From Syncephalis fuscata (Eukaryota > Zoopagomycota > Zoopagomycetes > Zoopagales > Piptocephalidaceae), in assembly GCA_025786725.1 (NCBI GenBank), contig JAHLTZ010000012.1, positions 62,001-126,000 on the forward strand: DNA of 64,000 bases, written 5' to 3'. Below are positions 13,708 to 24,906 of the stretch, piece by piece (the stretch's first letter is position 1; each line of letters begins with the position of its first letter). A program made the translations under genes and the position numbers. The notes below the pieces were generated by a model. The model saw nothing but the letters and a program-made list of their open reading frames with translations, searched no databases and had not been told where the DNA came from.

Positions 13708-15114
13708 GCTGTCGACTTGTTTATTCGTTTAATAAATGGAGTACCCTTGTGAAGTTGCTTTATTTGTGTGCTAATGTTTCGTTAAAATAGCTCGATGCAG
13801 CTTGATGTACTTGGCAATAGAGTGGTATAGCTAACTAGATGCTTGAATGAATGAATAAACAGCAATCTTTCTTTTGGTAATTAAAATAATCCAGCTAAGC
13901 AATGGCTATCAAACACACAATTAGTATTTATTTACAGAAATATAACATTACGTGCTATTAACATATGAAGTGGCTATTCATGTTAATTTCTACTCAGTTG
14001 TATTGGATACAAAACCTACTAAAGGGCAAAGGTAGTATCCGTTAACTTCCTCATTCTATCATGAATTCAAGAGGTTAGGCCTTTTGGATTCAACAGCATT
14101 AGAAAGTAAATGCAAGGCCAGGATCAGGTTAATACGGCTGTATACAGACGTAACACTTGGCCGGATTTCATTGAAGGTGGAAATGGTGTAAACCTGTTAA
14201 AGGATATATGGCAGTGTACACCAATTAGACATGTCTACTGTTGTTCCATCCATATGCGCCAAGCAGCTTGTACCCCTAATCATTCTATCTTCTCACGCGA
14301 ACATTATATTTTTAAATTGACAGCTATTAAATGACAATTTAATAACGCACTGATGCTTACAATATTTAGTGCAGTATTTTAAAATATAGTATTCGCGTGT
14401 ATGATATCCGTATTAATTCTTCAGATGTCATAAAACTAAGGTGGCAACGATCATATAAAAATAAATAAATTATAATTGGTGGTTGATGTGCAATAGGCCA
14501 GTTGAACTATTACATTGTTTCAAAAATGCCGCTTTATTCACATGAGCAACAATATCTATTGATTGGATACATTCTATTTTGGTGATATTCTACTGCAGAC
14601 GAGACACTATGTCCTTTGTTGGCCTTTCTATTGCTTAGAACAGCAAATACTATTGGTTATAGGCTAAACATTGTGTGCCCCATTTCTGCATAGTTTAAGA
14701 CCAACCTGTTTTTATTGGGCTTTTGAATATCATCCCAATTTATCCATAGTAATTTACATGAGTAGATAGATGATGTTTTGTAAATTGATATTCTAGACAG
14801 ATTTTAATTGGACAAATGGCCTAAATGTTACAGACGAACCACTGCTCTGTTATTATGTGTCTGTTTGAAAATAGCACATGCATGTATTTTCATTGGTGTT
14901 AGCATATTTGCATCATGCTTCTATAGATAGAATCTCGACTGCTCGGTTTAAAGGATTGCAAACTAATTTAAATAGCGCGATGTTGAAGCGTAAATCCAAC
15001 TTCAGTACAACAACAGCTTTATTCCCCACTTTCTACATCCTACTTTTCTATACTCCAATACATATTCTTCTATTTGCTTTTAATAGCTTCTACTACCAAA
15101 TTAGCATCATCACC
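13708..15114. other. Intergenic gap upstream of the cysteine-rich secreted gene
   Basis: About 1.4 kb, AT-rich. Contains unsupported short frames (for example 14110-14334). The last 60 bp before 15115 are pyrimidine-rich and end in CACCATG, a good start context. Confidence 0.5.
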
Positions 15115-15552
15115 ATGAAGTTCTCTATTGCTACCGCTTCTGCTTTGGCCGTGCTCTTCGCAGTTAGCACAACTATGGCGGAAACTAGTTATGCTCCCAA
15201 GGGCAATCAATGCATTAAACACACCGATAATGGCGGTATTCTTGGCTGCCCTGCCTTCCAACTTCCAAAAGATAAAAAGTGCAAGGTTGTACCTGGTAAA
15301 TCTGGTGCTGCTTATCCTGATTGCTGTCCTCGCCCGGTTTGCGATGAACACAAAAAAGAGCCTGAAAGCCCAAAACAATGCATTAAAATCGATAAGAATG
15401 GCGGTATTCTTGGCTGCCCTGCCTTCCAACTTCCAAAAGATAAAAAGTGCAAGGTCGTACCTGGTAAATTTGATGCTGCTTATCCTGATTGCTGTCCTCG
15501 CCCGGTTTGCGATGAACACAAAAAAGAGCCTGAAACCCCAAAGAAATACTAG
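15115..15552 (+). CDS. Secreted cysteine-rich protein, two SVWC-like units
   Basis: Single exon, 145 aa, ATG at 15115 chosen because a clean signal peptide follows (MKFSIATASALAVLFAVS, then TTMA). Two nearly identical 56-residue units start at 15211 and 15379. Each has six Cys: C, GC, KKC, YPDCC, PRPVC. The YPDCCPRPVC ending is typical of arthropod single-domain von Willebrand factor C (SVWC/La1-like) proteins. Each unit ends in a Lys/Glu-rich linker. The 168-bp DNA repeats are almost identical, so the duplication is recent. The SVWC relation is my reading of the Cys pattern. A role as a secreted effector or surface protein is a guess. A relic copy lies at 62160-62260. Confidence 0.8.
   Translation: MKFSIATASALAVLFAVSTTMAETSYAPKGNQCIKHTDNGGILGCPAFQLPKDKKCKVVPGKSGAAYPDCCPRPVCDEHKKEPESPKQCIKIDKNGGILGCPAFQLPKDKKCKVVPGKFDAAYPDCCPRPVCDEHKKEPETPKKY
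15211..15546 (+). repeat. Tandem 168-bp coding duplication
   Basis: Units 15211-15378 and 15379-15546 differ at a handful of positions (for example HTDNGG against IDKNGG, KSGAA against KFDAA). The reading frame is kept. Confidence 0.9.
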
Positions 15553-15645
15553 AAACCAACTGAGGCTATTGTCCAATTCACAGCTTCATATAATTAAATA
15601 AATGGCCAATGTAAACAAATGTATTAGTTATTATGTTTTTTAGTT

Positions 15646-16830
15646 TATATACAAAGCTTCAGTTTATTCTTAGATCTATTTCACTGACTAATATATACCA
15701 TTATTACGTAAATAATTGGACTGGGTCTGATTTTGCCCACTAATTAACTAATTGTATAGTAAATAAATACACTGTATTTATCATTAACAGCTAAAATATT
15801 GCAGCTATTATAGATGTTTACAGTTAGCTATAAATGCAACATGCTAGATTGCAAACTATAGCAAACATCAAGGCTACACTTATACAATAGTGTTGGATAT
15901 CAGAGTGCAAATGTTAAAATATAACTGTTATTAACAACGAGTTGTTTATTTTGAATACCAAATGATAGCTTTAAAGATAGCTTTAGTATTTAAGGCTGTG
16001 TTGATATACTGCCATTGCTTACAGACTGACGAAAATATACATGCAGTTTAATACAATTGCCAATTTTATACCCAGTCTTTTTCTAGCATAAATTGCACAT
16101 TTTGATAACAGTAATATGCGCGCTAGGAACAAATTATAATAACTAATAAAAGAACAAAAATCAAATTGAATATAGTATTATTTCTATTTACAGCTTATTT
16201 ATTTGGTTCAACCAATGTTTTGGGTACCATATATTTATTAGTTTCTGCTAGCGTATATAATACTTTTGGTTTGTTCAGCGACTTTTTAGTTAGTTACTAC
16301 ATGCAAAAATGTATCAATTAAAACAAAGCAATTACAGGTGTATTTGCTAAATTGTAACATCTATTACAGCTATTTAATAAATGTGGTCGTAATCAATATG
16401 TAGTATAGAATAGCAATAACATTGCTGCTATTCTTATATTCTAAACAACATCTTGTAAGCGTGATTATTAACACACTATGTTATTATACAGCTCTGTTAG
16501 AATTACACGTGAACAGACAAGAATAATGCATATATCGAATTTCATCATTAATTCCTAACATCAAACAACTGTTACAAAGATATGGCGAGTAAACATTTGT
16601 TGAATATGAACATATGAACAATTACATAATTGATGTTGCTTTTTAGTAATGTATGAAGAAGAGCTTTTAAGTTCTATTCAATATTAAAGGCATTGCTGGT
16701 CTTTAGTTAGATTGTATTTATATTTAATACTATACAAGCTAGTCTTTTTATTATAATTGGGCTGTGCTAATTAATAACAAAAAATATAGCAGCAACGCAA
16801 TATTAACTAAATGAAATAACACATTGTGTT
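15646..16830 (+). repeat. 1.2-kb dispersed noncoding direct repeat, copy 1
   Basis: Near-identical (a few percent differences by eye) to 62363-63546 in the same orientation. It opens with TATATACAAAGCTTCA and ends near ATGAAATAACACATTG. No open frame, no LTR-type TG...CA ends and no clear target duplication. It sits immediately 3' of the SVWC-like gene; weaker similarity extends back into that gene's 3' flank. Confidence 0.92.
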
Positions 16831-16981
16831 TTGAAAGTTCAAATAATGATTAAAAAACACCAAAGATTAGTATTATAGAATAGCGTCAGTATAAGGTGTT
16901 GCTTAATCGGCTAAGTTACATTTTTTTAATTAGACAGTAACAGTATATTAAAAGTAAAAAACGAACATCACAGCTAATTAT

Positions 16982-19485
16982 CTACAACTCCATTAATAGC
17001 TCACTCAACAAATTAGTCATTATTTGTATAGCCGTTTCATTATCTGTAATCACTTGCGACTGTTGATGACCAATAATTAATCGAATATGAGCATTATTCC
17101 ATTGAGCGTGTATTATCATATCAGCATTAGATGTACCATCCTGCTCTACGGTTATTTGTTGCATGCGTAACTAAATATCAGTAAAGTTAGATACAGTCTA
17201 TACTAGTTAATTAACTTACTTGTTCCATACGCTGTCGTAGAATATCAACTGATAAATTGCCATAAAGCGATCTACCAGTACTGTCTGAGCTAGTATCCAC
17301 GTTATTTGAATTGTTTTGGCTGTCAAGCTGTGCCAACTGTTGTTGTTCACTATCGGTCAAAGGCTCGATAAATAGCTCGCCATGTCTCCATGACAGAGTA
17401 GCGCCACAATGGGCTGCTTCAACATTTGGTCCAATAGGACGTAGCCATAGTTGTCGCGCCACCTATCAGCAGAATATATTGTTTATAATACTGCTAACCA
17501 ACTGTTTGACTAATACTTACTGATTCTGATAACCATGCCTGCCGACTATTTGGATCTCCTGATACTGCATCTCCTTCTGCTCCATAATCCAAATGGACAA
17601 TATCACTTGATTTATAAATACGTGTATGTGGGCCTGGCACTTCTCGTGTATAACTATAGATGTGCTCTGGCACTAAATAAGTGGCCTTGTCGGGTAGATG
17701 GCCCGATAGTGATTGCCGACATTCTTCAGGAGTTAAGCGTAAATCGATAGGACATGTAATGATTTCGGCAGTCAGTGAACCAAAAGGCGCCACCGCATCG
17801 GCTACATTAATTCTTGGATCTATCACTAAAATTACTATCAAAATTATACTACTAAGTTTGTTGCATACCCGTAAATAGAATGGCATTTTTTGCATCACGT
17901 CCCCACATGGATATCATGTGCACGACTGGTCCAGCACGCAATGAAGGGTCTCCCGTAAATACAATACAAGGTTCACGGTATCGTTGCATAAAATTAGCAT
18001 CAAATCCTTTATGATAGCTTACACGGCCCGATTTGACCAATGTCTCATCAATAAGCGGGTTCTCTGGTACGTACATCCGATCACGATATGGTGACTGCAT
18101 CCTATCTATCAATTAGCCGTGTTTATCCATAGATATATCCACGTACCATTCGCCTAAAATATCCGAATACTGTCTAGATCGATCACCTATACCAGAAACA
18201 ACAAATATAGGTGTGAATAGATTGGATCGCTCCAACAGATTCGTCAACATAATCAACAGATCATAGTGGACGCCATGTGGATACATAGGCAGTAATAGAT
18301 TGCCACCACGTCGAATAACCAATGCTATAATCGAATTAGTTTATGGAGTATTGCAGTTATTGTATACGAACATGCATGATCTTGGAATCGTTCAAGCATA
18401 GAAGATACAGGCATTGCCGGATCCCGTCGAACATCGGCAACCAAGGCAACAGATAATGGCGCGCTAAGCACACTCGATTCAAATGCCATTGGATGTAATC
18501 CAGCAGCCATTGAGCTAGAGGATACATAGGCCACCTGTAAGTGCCAATAGTATTGGGATATGCATATCAATGGAAGTGCAAACTTACACAGAATGATTCA
18601 CGGCTAATTCTCCAATTGGCACTGCCCAAACAGTATCCAGAACTATAGGCAACAACCAATACATTGCTTACAAGCATCTACACAATATAAATAGATTATA
18701 GTAAAACAACAGCAACTTACAACATGTTCATGAAACCGAATCTCTTGTATACGATCTAGACTGCGTTCAATGTCATCTTCTGTATAGATAGGTCGATAGG
18801 CGCTTGTTGATGTGGAGGCACTAACATGTTTTGCTATAGCTATCAACATATATTAACAAGCTTTAGCTATCCTACCTTTCGCCTAGTAGTTGTCTGGCAT
18901 TGACTGGCCCAAATTGCTGCCGCAGCTCGTCCATATACAATCTAAGTTGTATAAGATAGAGCAATACAAAATAGCTGGTGCTTTTTATCTTACCTTGCAA
19001 AAATCACCGTTGGCTCTGTAGCTAGAATTCTGCCTCGAAATCCATGTCGCTCAGTTAGATAAGGCAGTGCGGCTATCTGCCAGTAATTGGATAGCAGCCA
19101 AACATCCACTGCAGATAAATCAAGATCCGACGGCAAGTCAGGCAGCGGAAATTGTACCGAAGTAAGCTGGTCGATTGCAAACGCAATACGCGTATCTAAT
19201 GCTGCATCGATTTTGTTTTGAGGGATTGCAATATCTCCTTTTACTGTAGCAATTGCCGATTCATTGTCATATGGTGGCACTCCTCCGGTTGAATCGTTAT
19301 TATCAAAACCGCCGACTGAAGTGCATTCCAGCCTATGCACGTCCAAAGCGGCATCGAGTAAAATGCGTACGTCATCCAGTTCCAATAAAAACCATGGTCG
19401 ATCCTTACCATAGCAATGCTGTTTCTTAGAATTAGAATACTACAGTTAGTTTAGGCTAATACAAATAACGACTTACAACACGCAT
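16982..19485 (-). CDS. INTS9: Integrator complex subunit 9 (INTS9)
   Basis: Eleven exons: 19485-19477, 19439-18994, 18941-18876, 18820-18721, 18677-18588, 18534-18372, 18324-18147, 18101-17869, 17819-17521, 17462-17220, 17170-16982; 671 aa, close to animal INTS9. Inactive MBL/beta-CASP homologue that pairs with INTS11, the RNA endonuclease. Landmarks: ILLDAALD, WLLSNYWQIAALPYLTE, RILATEPTVIFAR, SSGYCLGSANWRIS, LVIRRGGNLLLPMYPHGV, EPCIVFTGDPSLRAGPVVH, CPIDLRL, YLVPEHIYSY. The zinc-binding HxHxDH motif is absent, as expected. The C-terminal INTS11-contact region ends in LLSELLMEL. Exon 6 uses a weak donor (GTTCGT). Lies just downstream of the micro-exon gene on the same strand. Confidence 0.9.
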
Positions 19486-20157
19486 TATAGCAGCAAAGTA
19501 ACAAAAACAATGAATTTAAACTATTATCGTGTAATGTAAAACTCTAATCAGATTTACTATGTTTTGATTTGATCATTAAGTTATAGTCCAATGTGAACTG
19601 CACGCTCAAATCAGTGCTATTTTAGTTTTACCTATCTATTTATATAGACAATATAGCTGTAAACTAGAATTTTAAGGTTTTTCTCTTTTTATCGTACACT
19701 ATATCTCTGTCAATATAAACACATTGATTATATGTTATAGCCTCTATAAATAGTGTATATTAGTACACCACTCCCCTTCGATCATAAATCAGTATACGGA
19801 GCAACTATTATAACGTCCAACAGTATAGCCATACTAAATATACAATGTTCAATAGATACTATTTACTGAATATAAACTATAAATAAGCACGAACATAACA
19901 ATTGGATTACATATAACTAAAATGAAACCATGTGTTTATTACTACAATCTTGCATAGATAAGTAGGTAACTAAATATATATTTGTTCATAATATAATGGT
20001 GTTATTGATTAAAGTAGATAAACTGAGTATTGGATTGAATCTGGTATATGAACGGCTTGAGTAACAATTGCCAAATGGTCTTAGTTTTTATCAGACGTAA
20101 ACTATATAGAAACAGCGGTCCAGTCACAATATTAAAGTTAGTATCCTGAAAGACTTA
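19486..20157. other. Gap between INTS9 start and micro-exon gene stop
   Basis: AT-rich, about 670 bp. No further unit of the 80-bp array is recognisable below 20158. Expected to hold the 3' end of the micro-exon gene and the INTS9 promoter. Confidence 0.5.
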
Positions 20158-21932
20158 TTATCTTGAAGCTATAAATACATACAGAGTATTCATATAATTA
20201 GCGTATAAGTCAATAAAATACAATATCCCTTACCTCCTATCGATATTGTTATTAAGGACACAAAATACATAGCTCATGTTTTAATGTATAGTCGATTAAC
20301 AAAGAGATCACTCACCATCTAGCAATGCAATTTAGTGAGCACATAAGATACATGGCACATGTTTAACGTATACTCTAATCAATATACAATGCCACCTACG
20401 AACTATCGATAAAGGTTAAGTACACACAATACATAATGTGTAATTAGCGTATAGTTGACTTATATAGAATGTCACTTACTATCTAACGGTGTTAATTTAT
20501 CAAATACATAAAGTGAATAGCGTATATTTAGTGCTTATTCTTTTGATATACAATGCTACTTACTCTCTATTTATTAAAGCCATAAAGCACACACAGCGTA
20601 TAACATATGTTTAGTGAGTAGTTGCTTAATATAAAATGCTGCTTACTGTCTTTTGGTGTTGAATCATGTACAAATATTGTATAGTATATGGTCAGTAGAT
20701 AGTTACTTGTATGCTAGACTACTTACGAGCTATCGATACAATTCATTGAATACACAATACATGACATGTAATTAATATATAATTATTTAATTTATAATGC
20801 CACTTACTAACTATTAATAAGTCATTAAACACACGCACAAAATGTATAGCATATGTTTAGCGCATAGTTGGTTGATGCAAGATTTTACTTACCATCTATT
20901 GATGTTGAATTATTAAGCATATACAGTGTATATCGTGTAATTAGCACACAGCCGGTTAATATACAAATGCCACTTACGAGCTATTAATGTTAAACCGTCA
21001 AACACGCCAGTTTACAATATGTTTTAACGCATAGTTGATTAATATACAAGTTCACTTACGCCCTATCAATATAATTTATTAATAATTCATGATACATAGC
21101 ATGTAATTAACACATAATTCCTTATTATGTATACCACTTACGAACTATTGATAAAAGTTATTAAACATATACAGTACATGGTATGTAAGTAATGTATATT
21201 AATACGTAATTTTACTTACAACCTATTTATATCAAATCATTGACACGCACAGTGAGTACGTTTAGTATATAATTATTCAATATGCCAAACCACTTACGCT
21301 CTATCAATATAAATTATTAAGCGCAAATCGTGTACAGCATGTATTTAACGTATAATTTAATTAGCATACAATGCTACTTACTAGCTGTTAATAAATCATT
21401 AAGAGTATAGTGCATAACATACGTTAGCGCATAGCTGCCTAGTATACACTATTACTTACAATCTGATAATATTATATTAATTATACAACAGTGTTTTATT
21501 AGCTAAACAACAATTATTTCCACCGTAATTTACCTCCTATCAATGTAAATTTAGCATATTAATATCGTCATTGTAATACATTATATATTGCTTAATGGTA
21601 AACTTACTTTTATTCAGTGGTACTAATTTACCCATTATTTGGTGGCAATTAATCGTCAATTATCACACCAACAATCGTAAGTTTTTAAAACTTACTCTCT
21701 GGTTACATGTGTAAGGCATCACGCTGTAAGTATTGGAACAGCAGCCCATAATTGCAACTTACTAGCTAGCATTATTATTAATTAGCCATAATGCTAGTAA
21801 GTATAGCAGTTTGCACATTTATTATAGTTAAAACATACCATGGCCTAATGGAGTTGGTTTAGCATCCACCATGGCTGTATTAATCACAAAAGCCACTACA
21901 ATGGTGCAGACGACGGCAATAGAAGGCTTCAT
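20158..21932 (-). CDS. Micro-exon gene: secreted KR-containing peptide split into 22 exons, 19 of them 3 nt
   Basis: Exon 1 (21932-21839) encodes a signal peptide (MKPSIAVVCTIVVAFVIN, then TAMVDA) and KPTPLGH, ending in phase 1. Internal exons, by lower coordinate: 21763 CTA, 21696 AGA, 21608-21622 (15 nt), 21534 GAG, 21460 ATT, 21382 CTA, 21298 AGC, 21220 GTT, 21142 TTC, 21060 GGC, 20978 CTC, 20893 ATG, 20808 TTA, 20727 CTC, 20647 ACA, 20564 AGA, 20480 ATA, 20400 TTC, 20316 ATG, 20234 GAG. The terminal exon is 20168-20158, ending TAA. Each is preceded by NAG (mostly ATAG) and followed by GTAAGT or a near match. Joined, they give 58 aa, containing LNKR and DSKR and ending NIHGASR. The other two phases stop at once or in the 15-nt exon. 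Function unknown; a processed secreted peptide is inferred. Confidence 0.7.
20169..21838 (-). repeat. Array of 21 related introns, about 80-bp period
   Basis: Introns are 64-82 nt. Most share GTAAGTGGCATT or close variants at the 5' end, a central ACTATGCG(C/T)TAA-type stretch and a 3' end like TTTAATATCAATAG. They look like tandem copies of one intron. The triplets between them differ in nearly every unit. Confidence 0.88.
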
Positions 21933-23106
21933 GGCGATATTGATTTATAAAACAAACAAGTATAATAGACAATAGAGTTTAGTAGTATAAAGTAAGCAAT
22001 AGGTATTTGGCAGAAAGTAGAGTGTGATAATACTACTACTAGTCGGTTACGTGTATTGTGTGGCTATTTAAGTTTATGGTTATTCTAAGATGCCAACATG
22101 CCGCATTGTAGGATTATACTAGTGATGCATAATGTGGACCAATAACAACACACCCACGTGGGGCTTAAGGCATGCATATACCAATATATCGACAATGTGA
22201 TAGTATACAGCATAAGTTTGCTTTAATCAGGCCGCGATGAGACAGATAATGCGGCAACATCAATAATTCAGTACATGTGTGGTAAGAATGCACCTATTGG
22301 TGTGTATTGTGCTGTTGCACGATTCAGCTTTGCGGCGCAAACTGAATCTATTGGTTCTACAAAAACGCTGATGCGCATCGCTATGTCTTTGTTATTCCTT
22401 TCGTCAATAATCTCAATATCCTTTATTTCAATGCATTCAAAATATTGCTTAGCATTAATACGACAACAAATTAACGTATTAAACTTATACTCTTTAAAGC
22501 TATTTACTGTCGTGCGCAGACTAGCATGATTTTAACCCATAAGAATATACCGATTGATTTACTTATGCATTTAATTTTACATTGCAGCTTGGCTAAGTGG
22601 TAAGTAATTTATTGGATTTACAAACGACTTGCATCTAAACATAACATTGCGCGCATTGTACAGTTGTTGAAATCGGCTGTGCAACAGCGCTACTTGCAAT
22701 GTAATCCATTATATTATTTTTAATGGTTAAACAATCCATTTTGTCGCTGACCCCATTGTATGCTCAGCTATAAAGTAACTTGCATTGGCTAATTACATAC
22801 AATACAGTATGTAGACACTATGTTACGTGGATCTAGTAGTTTCGGCTATATACTGCTAGTTTTAAACACATAATGATCGCATTGTTGTATTATTAATTTT
22901 ATTGCACGATATTTCTATTCAAAATCAAATAAAAAGACTAGAATAGATAATAAAAGGTAGAACCAAAGAATATCGGGTTGAGCAAACAACTTCATTGTGT
23001 CATGTCTCCAGCAATGGTCATATCGCAGGGCAACAGAACGAAGACAGAACTAACATTTTAATGCTAATTGGTTGACTACAGAACACTAAACATTTCTTTT
23101 TTTGTT
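21933..23106. other. Intergenic region between divergent micro-exon gene and TCD gene
   Basis: About 1.17 kb. Likely promoters at both ends. An open frame at 22275-22529 (plus) has a hydrophobic middle but no splice-consistent context or family match, so it is not called. Confidence 0.5.
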
Positions 23107-24803
23107 ATGCAATTGGCACGGAATCTAGAGTTGGCGGCGGCAGCCGTGGTAGCTTCCATTGCTACTGCAACTTTAATATTCTCTTTCCAGTCGCGTCGTC
23201 GTCGTCAATACATTCGCAATATCAAACAGGATGCTAAGCTTTTAAGTGAGGAGCAAGGTATAAATTTAAACAAATTTGCTTCTGGTGCACGTTCATTACC
23301 AGGAAATGCCCAAGCTGAAGCCGACGATCGTGAACATGAGCAGCTACTCATGCGCGAACAGCTATCGCGCAATGTATCATTTCTTGGCGAGGCCGGTGTG
23401 GAAAAGCTCCAAAACGCGTTCGTTATTATCGGTAGCTTATTGATTACTTGTAAATCATATCATTTAACCTGACAAAAATATGTAATATTTAGTTGGAGCA
23501 GGAGGTGTTGGTTCCTGGGCAGCATTGATGCTAGCACGGTCGGGTGTAAAGCGTATGCGTATTATTGATTTTGATCAAGTAACGCTATCATCGCTAACCG
23601 ACATGCTGTTGCCAATCGAGCCGATGTTGGCACGCCAAAGTAATTGCCATTCGTGACCATCTACGCGTATTGTGCCACTTATTGAGATTGATGCGTGCGT
23701 GGAACTGTTTTCAAAAGACTCTGCCGACCATCTATTGCAAGGTAATAAAATACAGTCTAGTATTTGGTACAACTAACAGCCATATACTATAGACAATCCT
23801 GATATTGTTCTGGACTGTATCGATAATATTGACACCAAGATTGATCTGCTAGAGTATTGCCATAATCACCAACTGACTGTAAGTATGATCTGAACAACCA
23901 GCCAAGTATACCAATGCCATTTGTAGGTAATGAGCTCTATGGGGGCTGGTGCTAAAGCCGATCCATCTCGAATCCAATTGGCCGACATTAGCGATACCAA
24001 TGGCAAGTAGCAATAACATTGATTAATAGCAGTGTATAATAATACAATAGTTTATAGAGGATCATTTGGCACGTGCTGTTCGTCGACGTCTAAAACAGCG
24101 CAAGATCCTTTCTGGTATTGAAGTAGTCTACTCTACCGAGAAGCCAGGCGAAGTTAATTTATTACCACTTGGTAAATAAGAAAATAGTTTGCATATTTTT
24201 ATTAAATGCTATTTGTACAATTTTATTTATTAGATGAATCGCAAGCACAAGAATCAGATGAATTTGCCATCTTACCAGATTTCCGAGTTCGTATTATGCC
24301 GGTGTTGGGTCCGTTGCCAGCAATGTTTGGTATGGCAATGGCTACTTATGTGATTTGTAAACTGGCAAATCATAAAATTGAGCCATTACCGATAAAACTA
24401 CGTGGCAAGCTTTACGATCGACTACAGCGAGAGCTGATTGTACGTGAGGATAAGGTGTTTAAAAATAGGCAAGCTTGTTTAAAGCATTACGAAGAAAGCA
24501 ATTAATAATAGGTGAATTAATAGGGCGGGCATTCCATTTGATCGAGATGATATTGCTTATATCATCGAAGAGGTGTGGCGCGGAAAGAGCATTTTATCGG
24601 GCATGTCCGATAAATTGTGTCTAACTCGCTGGGACCGACGACTTCCCGTAACTTTCCAGAACTGCGTTTGCTTAACGAAACAAGAAGCAACTCGGCATGA
24701 TGCACACGATCCAGAAAAGCTGCACGAGCTTTATCCCGCAGAAGTAATGGCACTAGTCGAGAGGCGGTTTACAGAGGAACGTTATTACAGTCAATGGCGA
24801 TAA
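23107..24803 (+). CDS. TCD1: tRNA threonylcarbamoyladenosine dehydratase (TCD/CsdL, ThiF fold)
   Basis: Seven exons: 23107-23431, 23493-23741, 23793-23878, 23927-24002, 24058-24171, 24234-24468, 24524-24803; about 455 aa. It cyclises t6A37 to ct6A37 in tRNA using ATP, usually at mitochondria. N-terminal hydrophobic helix, then VGAGGVGSWAALMLARSG (nucleotide site), RIIDFDQVTLSSL, DIVLDCIDNIDTKIDLL, VMSSMGAGAKADPSRI, PVLGPLPAMFGMAMA. In exon 2 three single bases appear to be missing, near 23596, 23640 and 23665. Each would be a doubled base; without them a TGA falls at 23654, yet exon length stays in phase. Introns after 24002 and 24468 are GC-AG. Start is the first in-frame ATG. Confidence 0.85.
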
Positions 24804-24906
24804 TGCAGTTAATGTGTCCATGTCATGTTACACGCCTATAATAAAAGCCAAGAAAAGTTATAAATAAATTGGCCTTTGCAAAACATTCAAACTTTGGTTA
24901 GCATTA

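Noticed and set aside
15646-16830. Solo LTR interpretation of the 1.2-kb repeat
   Set aside because: No TG...CA ends, no obvious target-site duplication, and similarity fades gradually into the SVWC flank.
20169-21838. Regular ~80-bp array with short variable pieces, superficially CRISPR-like or a satellite
   Set aside because: The repeats are degenerate, the variable parts are 3 nt, and every boundary is a splice signal on one strand downstream of a signal-peptide exon. The eukaryotic setting also excludes CRISPR.
22275-22529. 84-codon frame between the micro-exon gene and TCD
   Set aside because: A GTAAG inside its second codon region and no supporting similarity; composition-driven.
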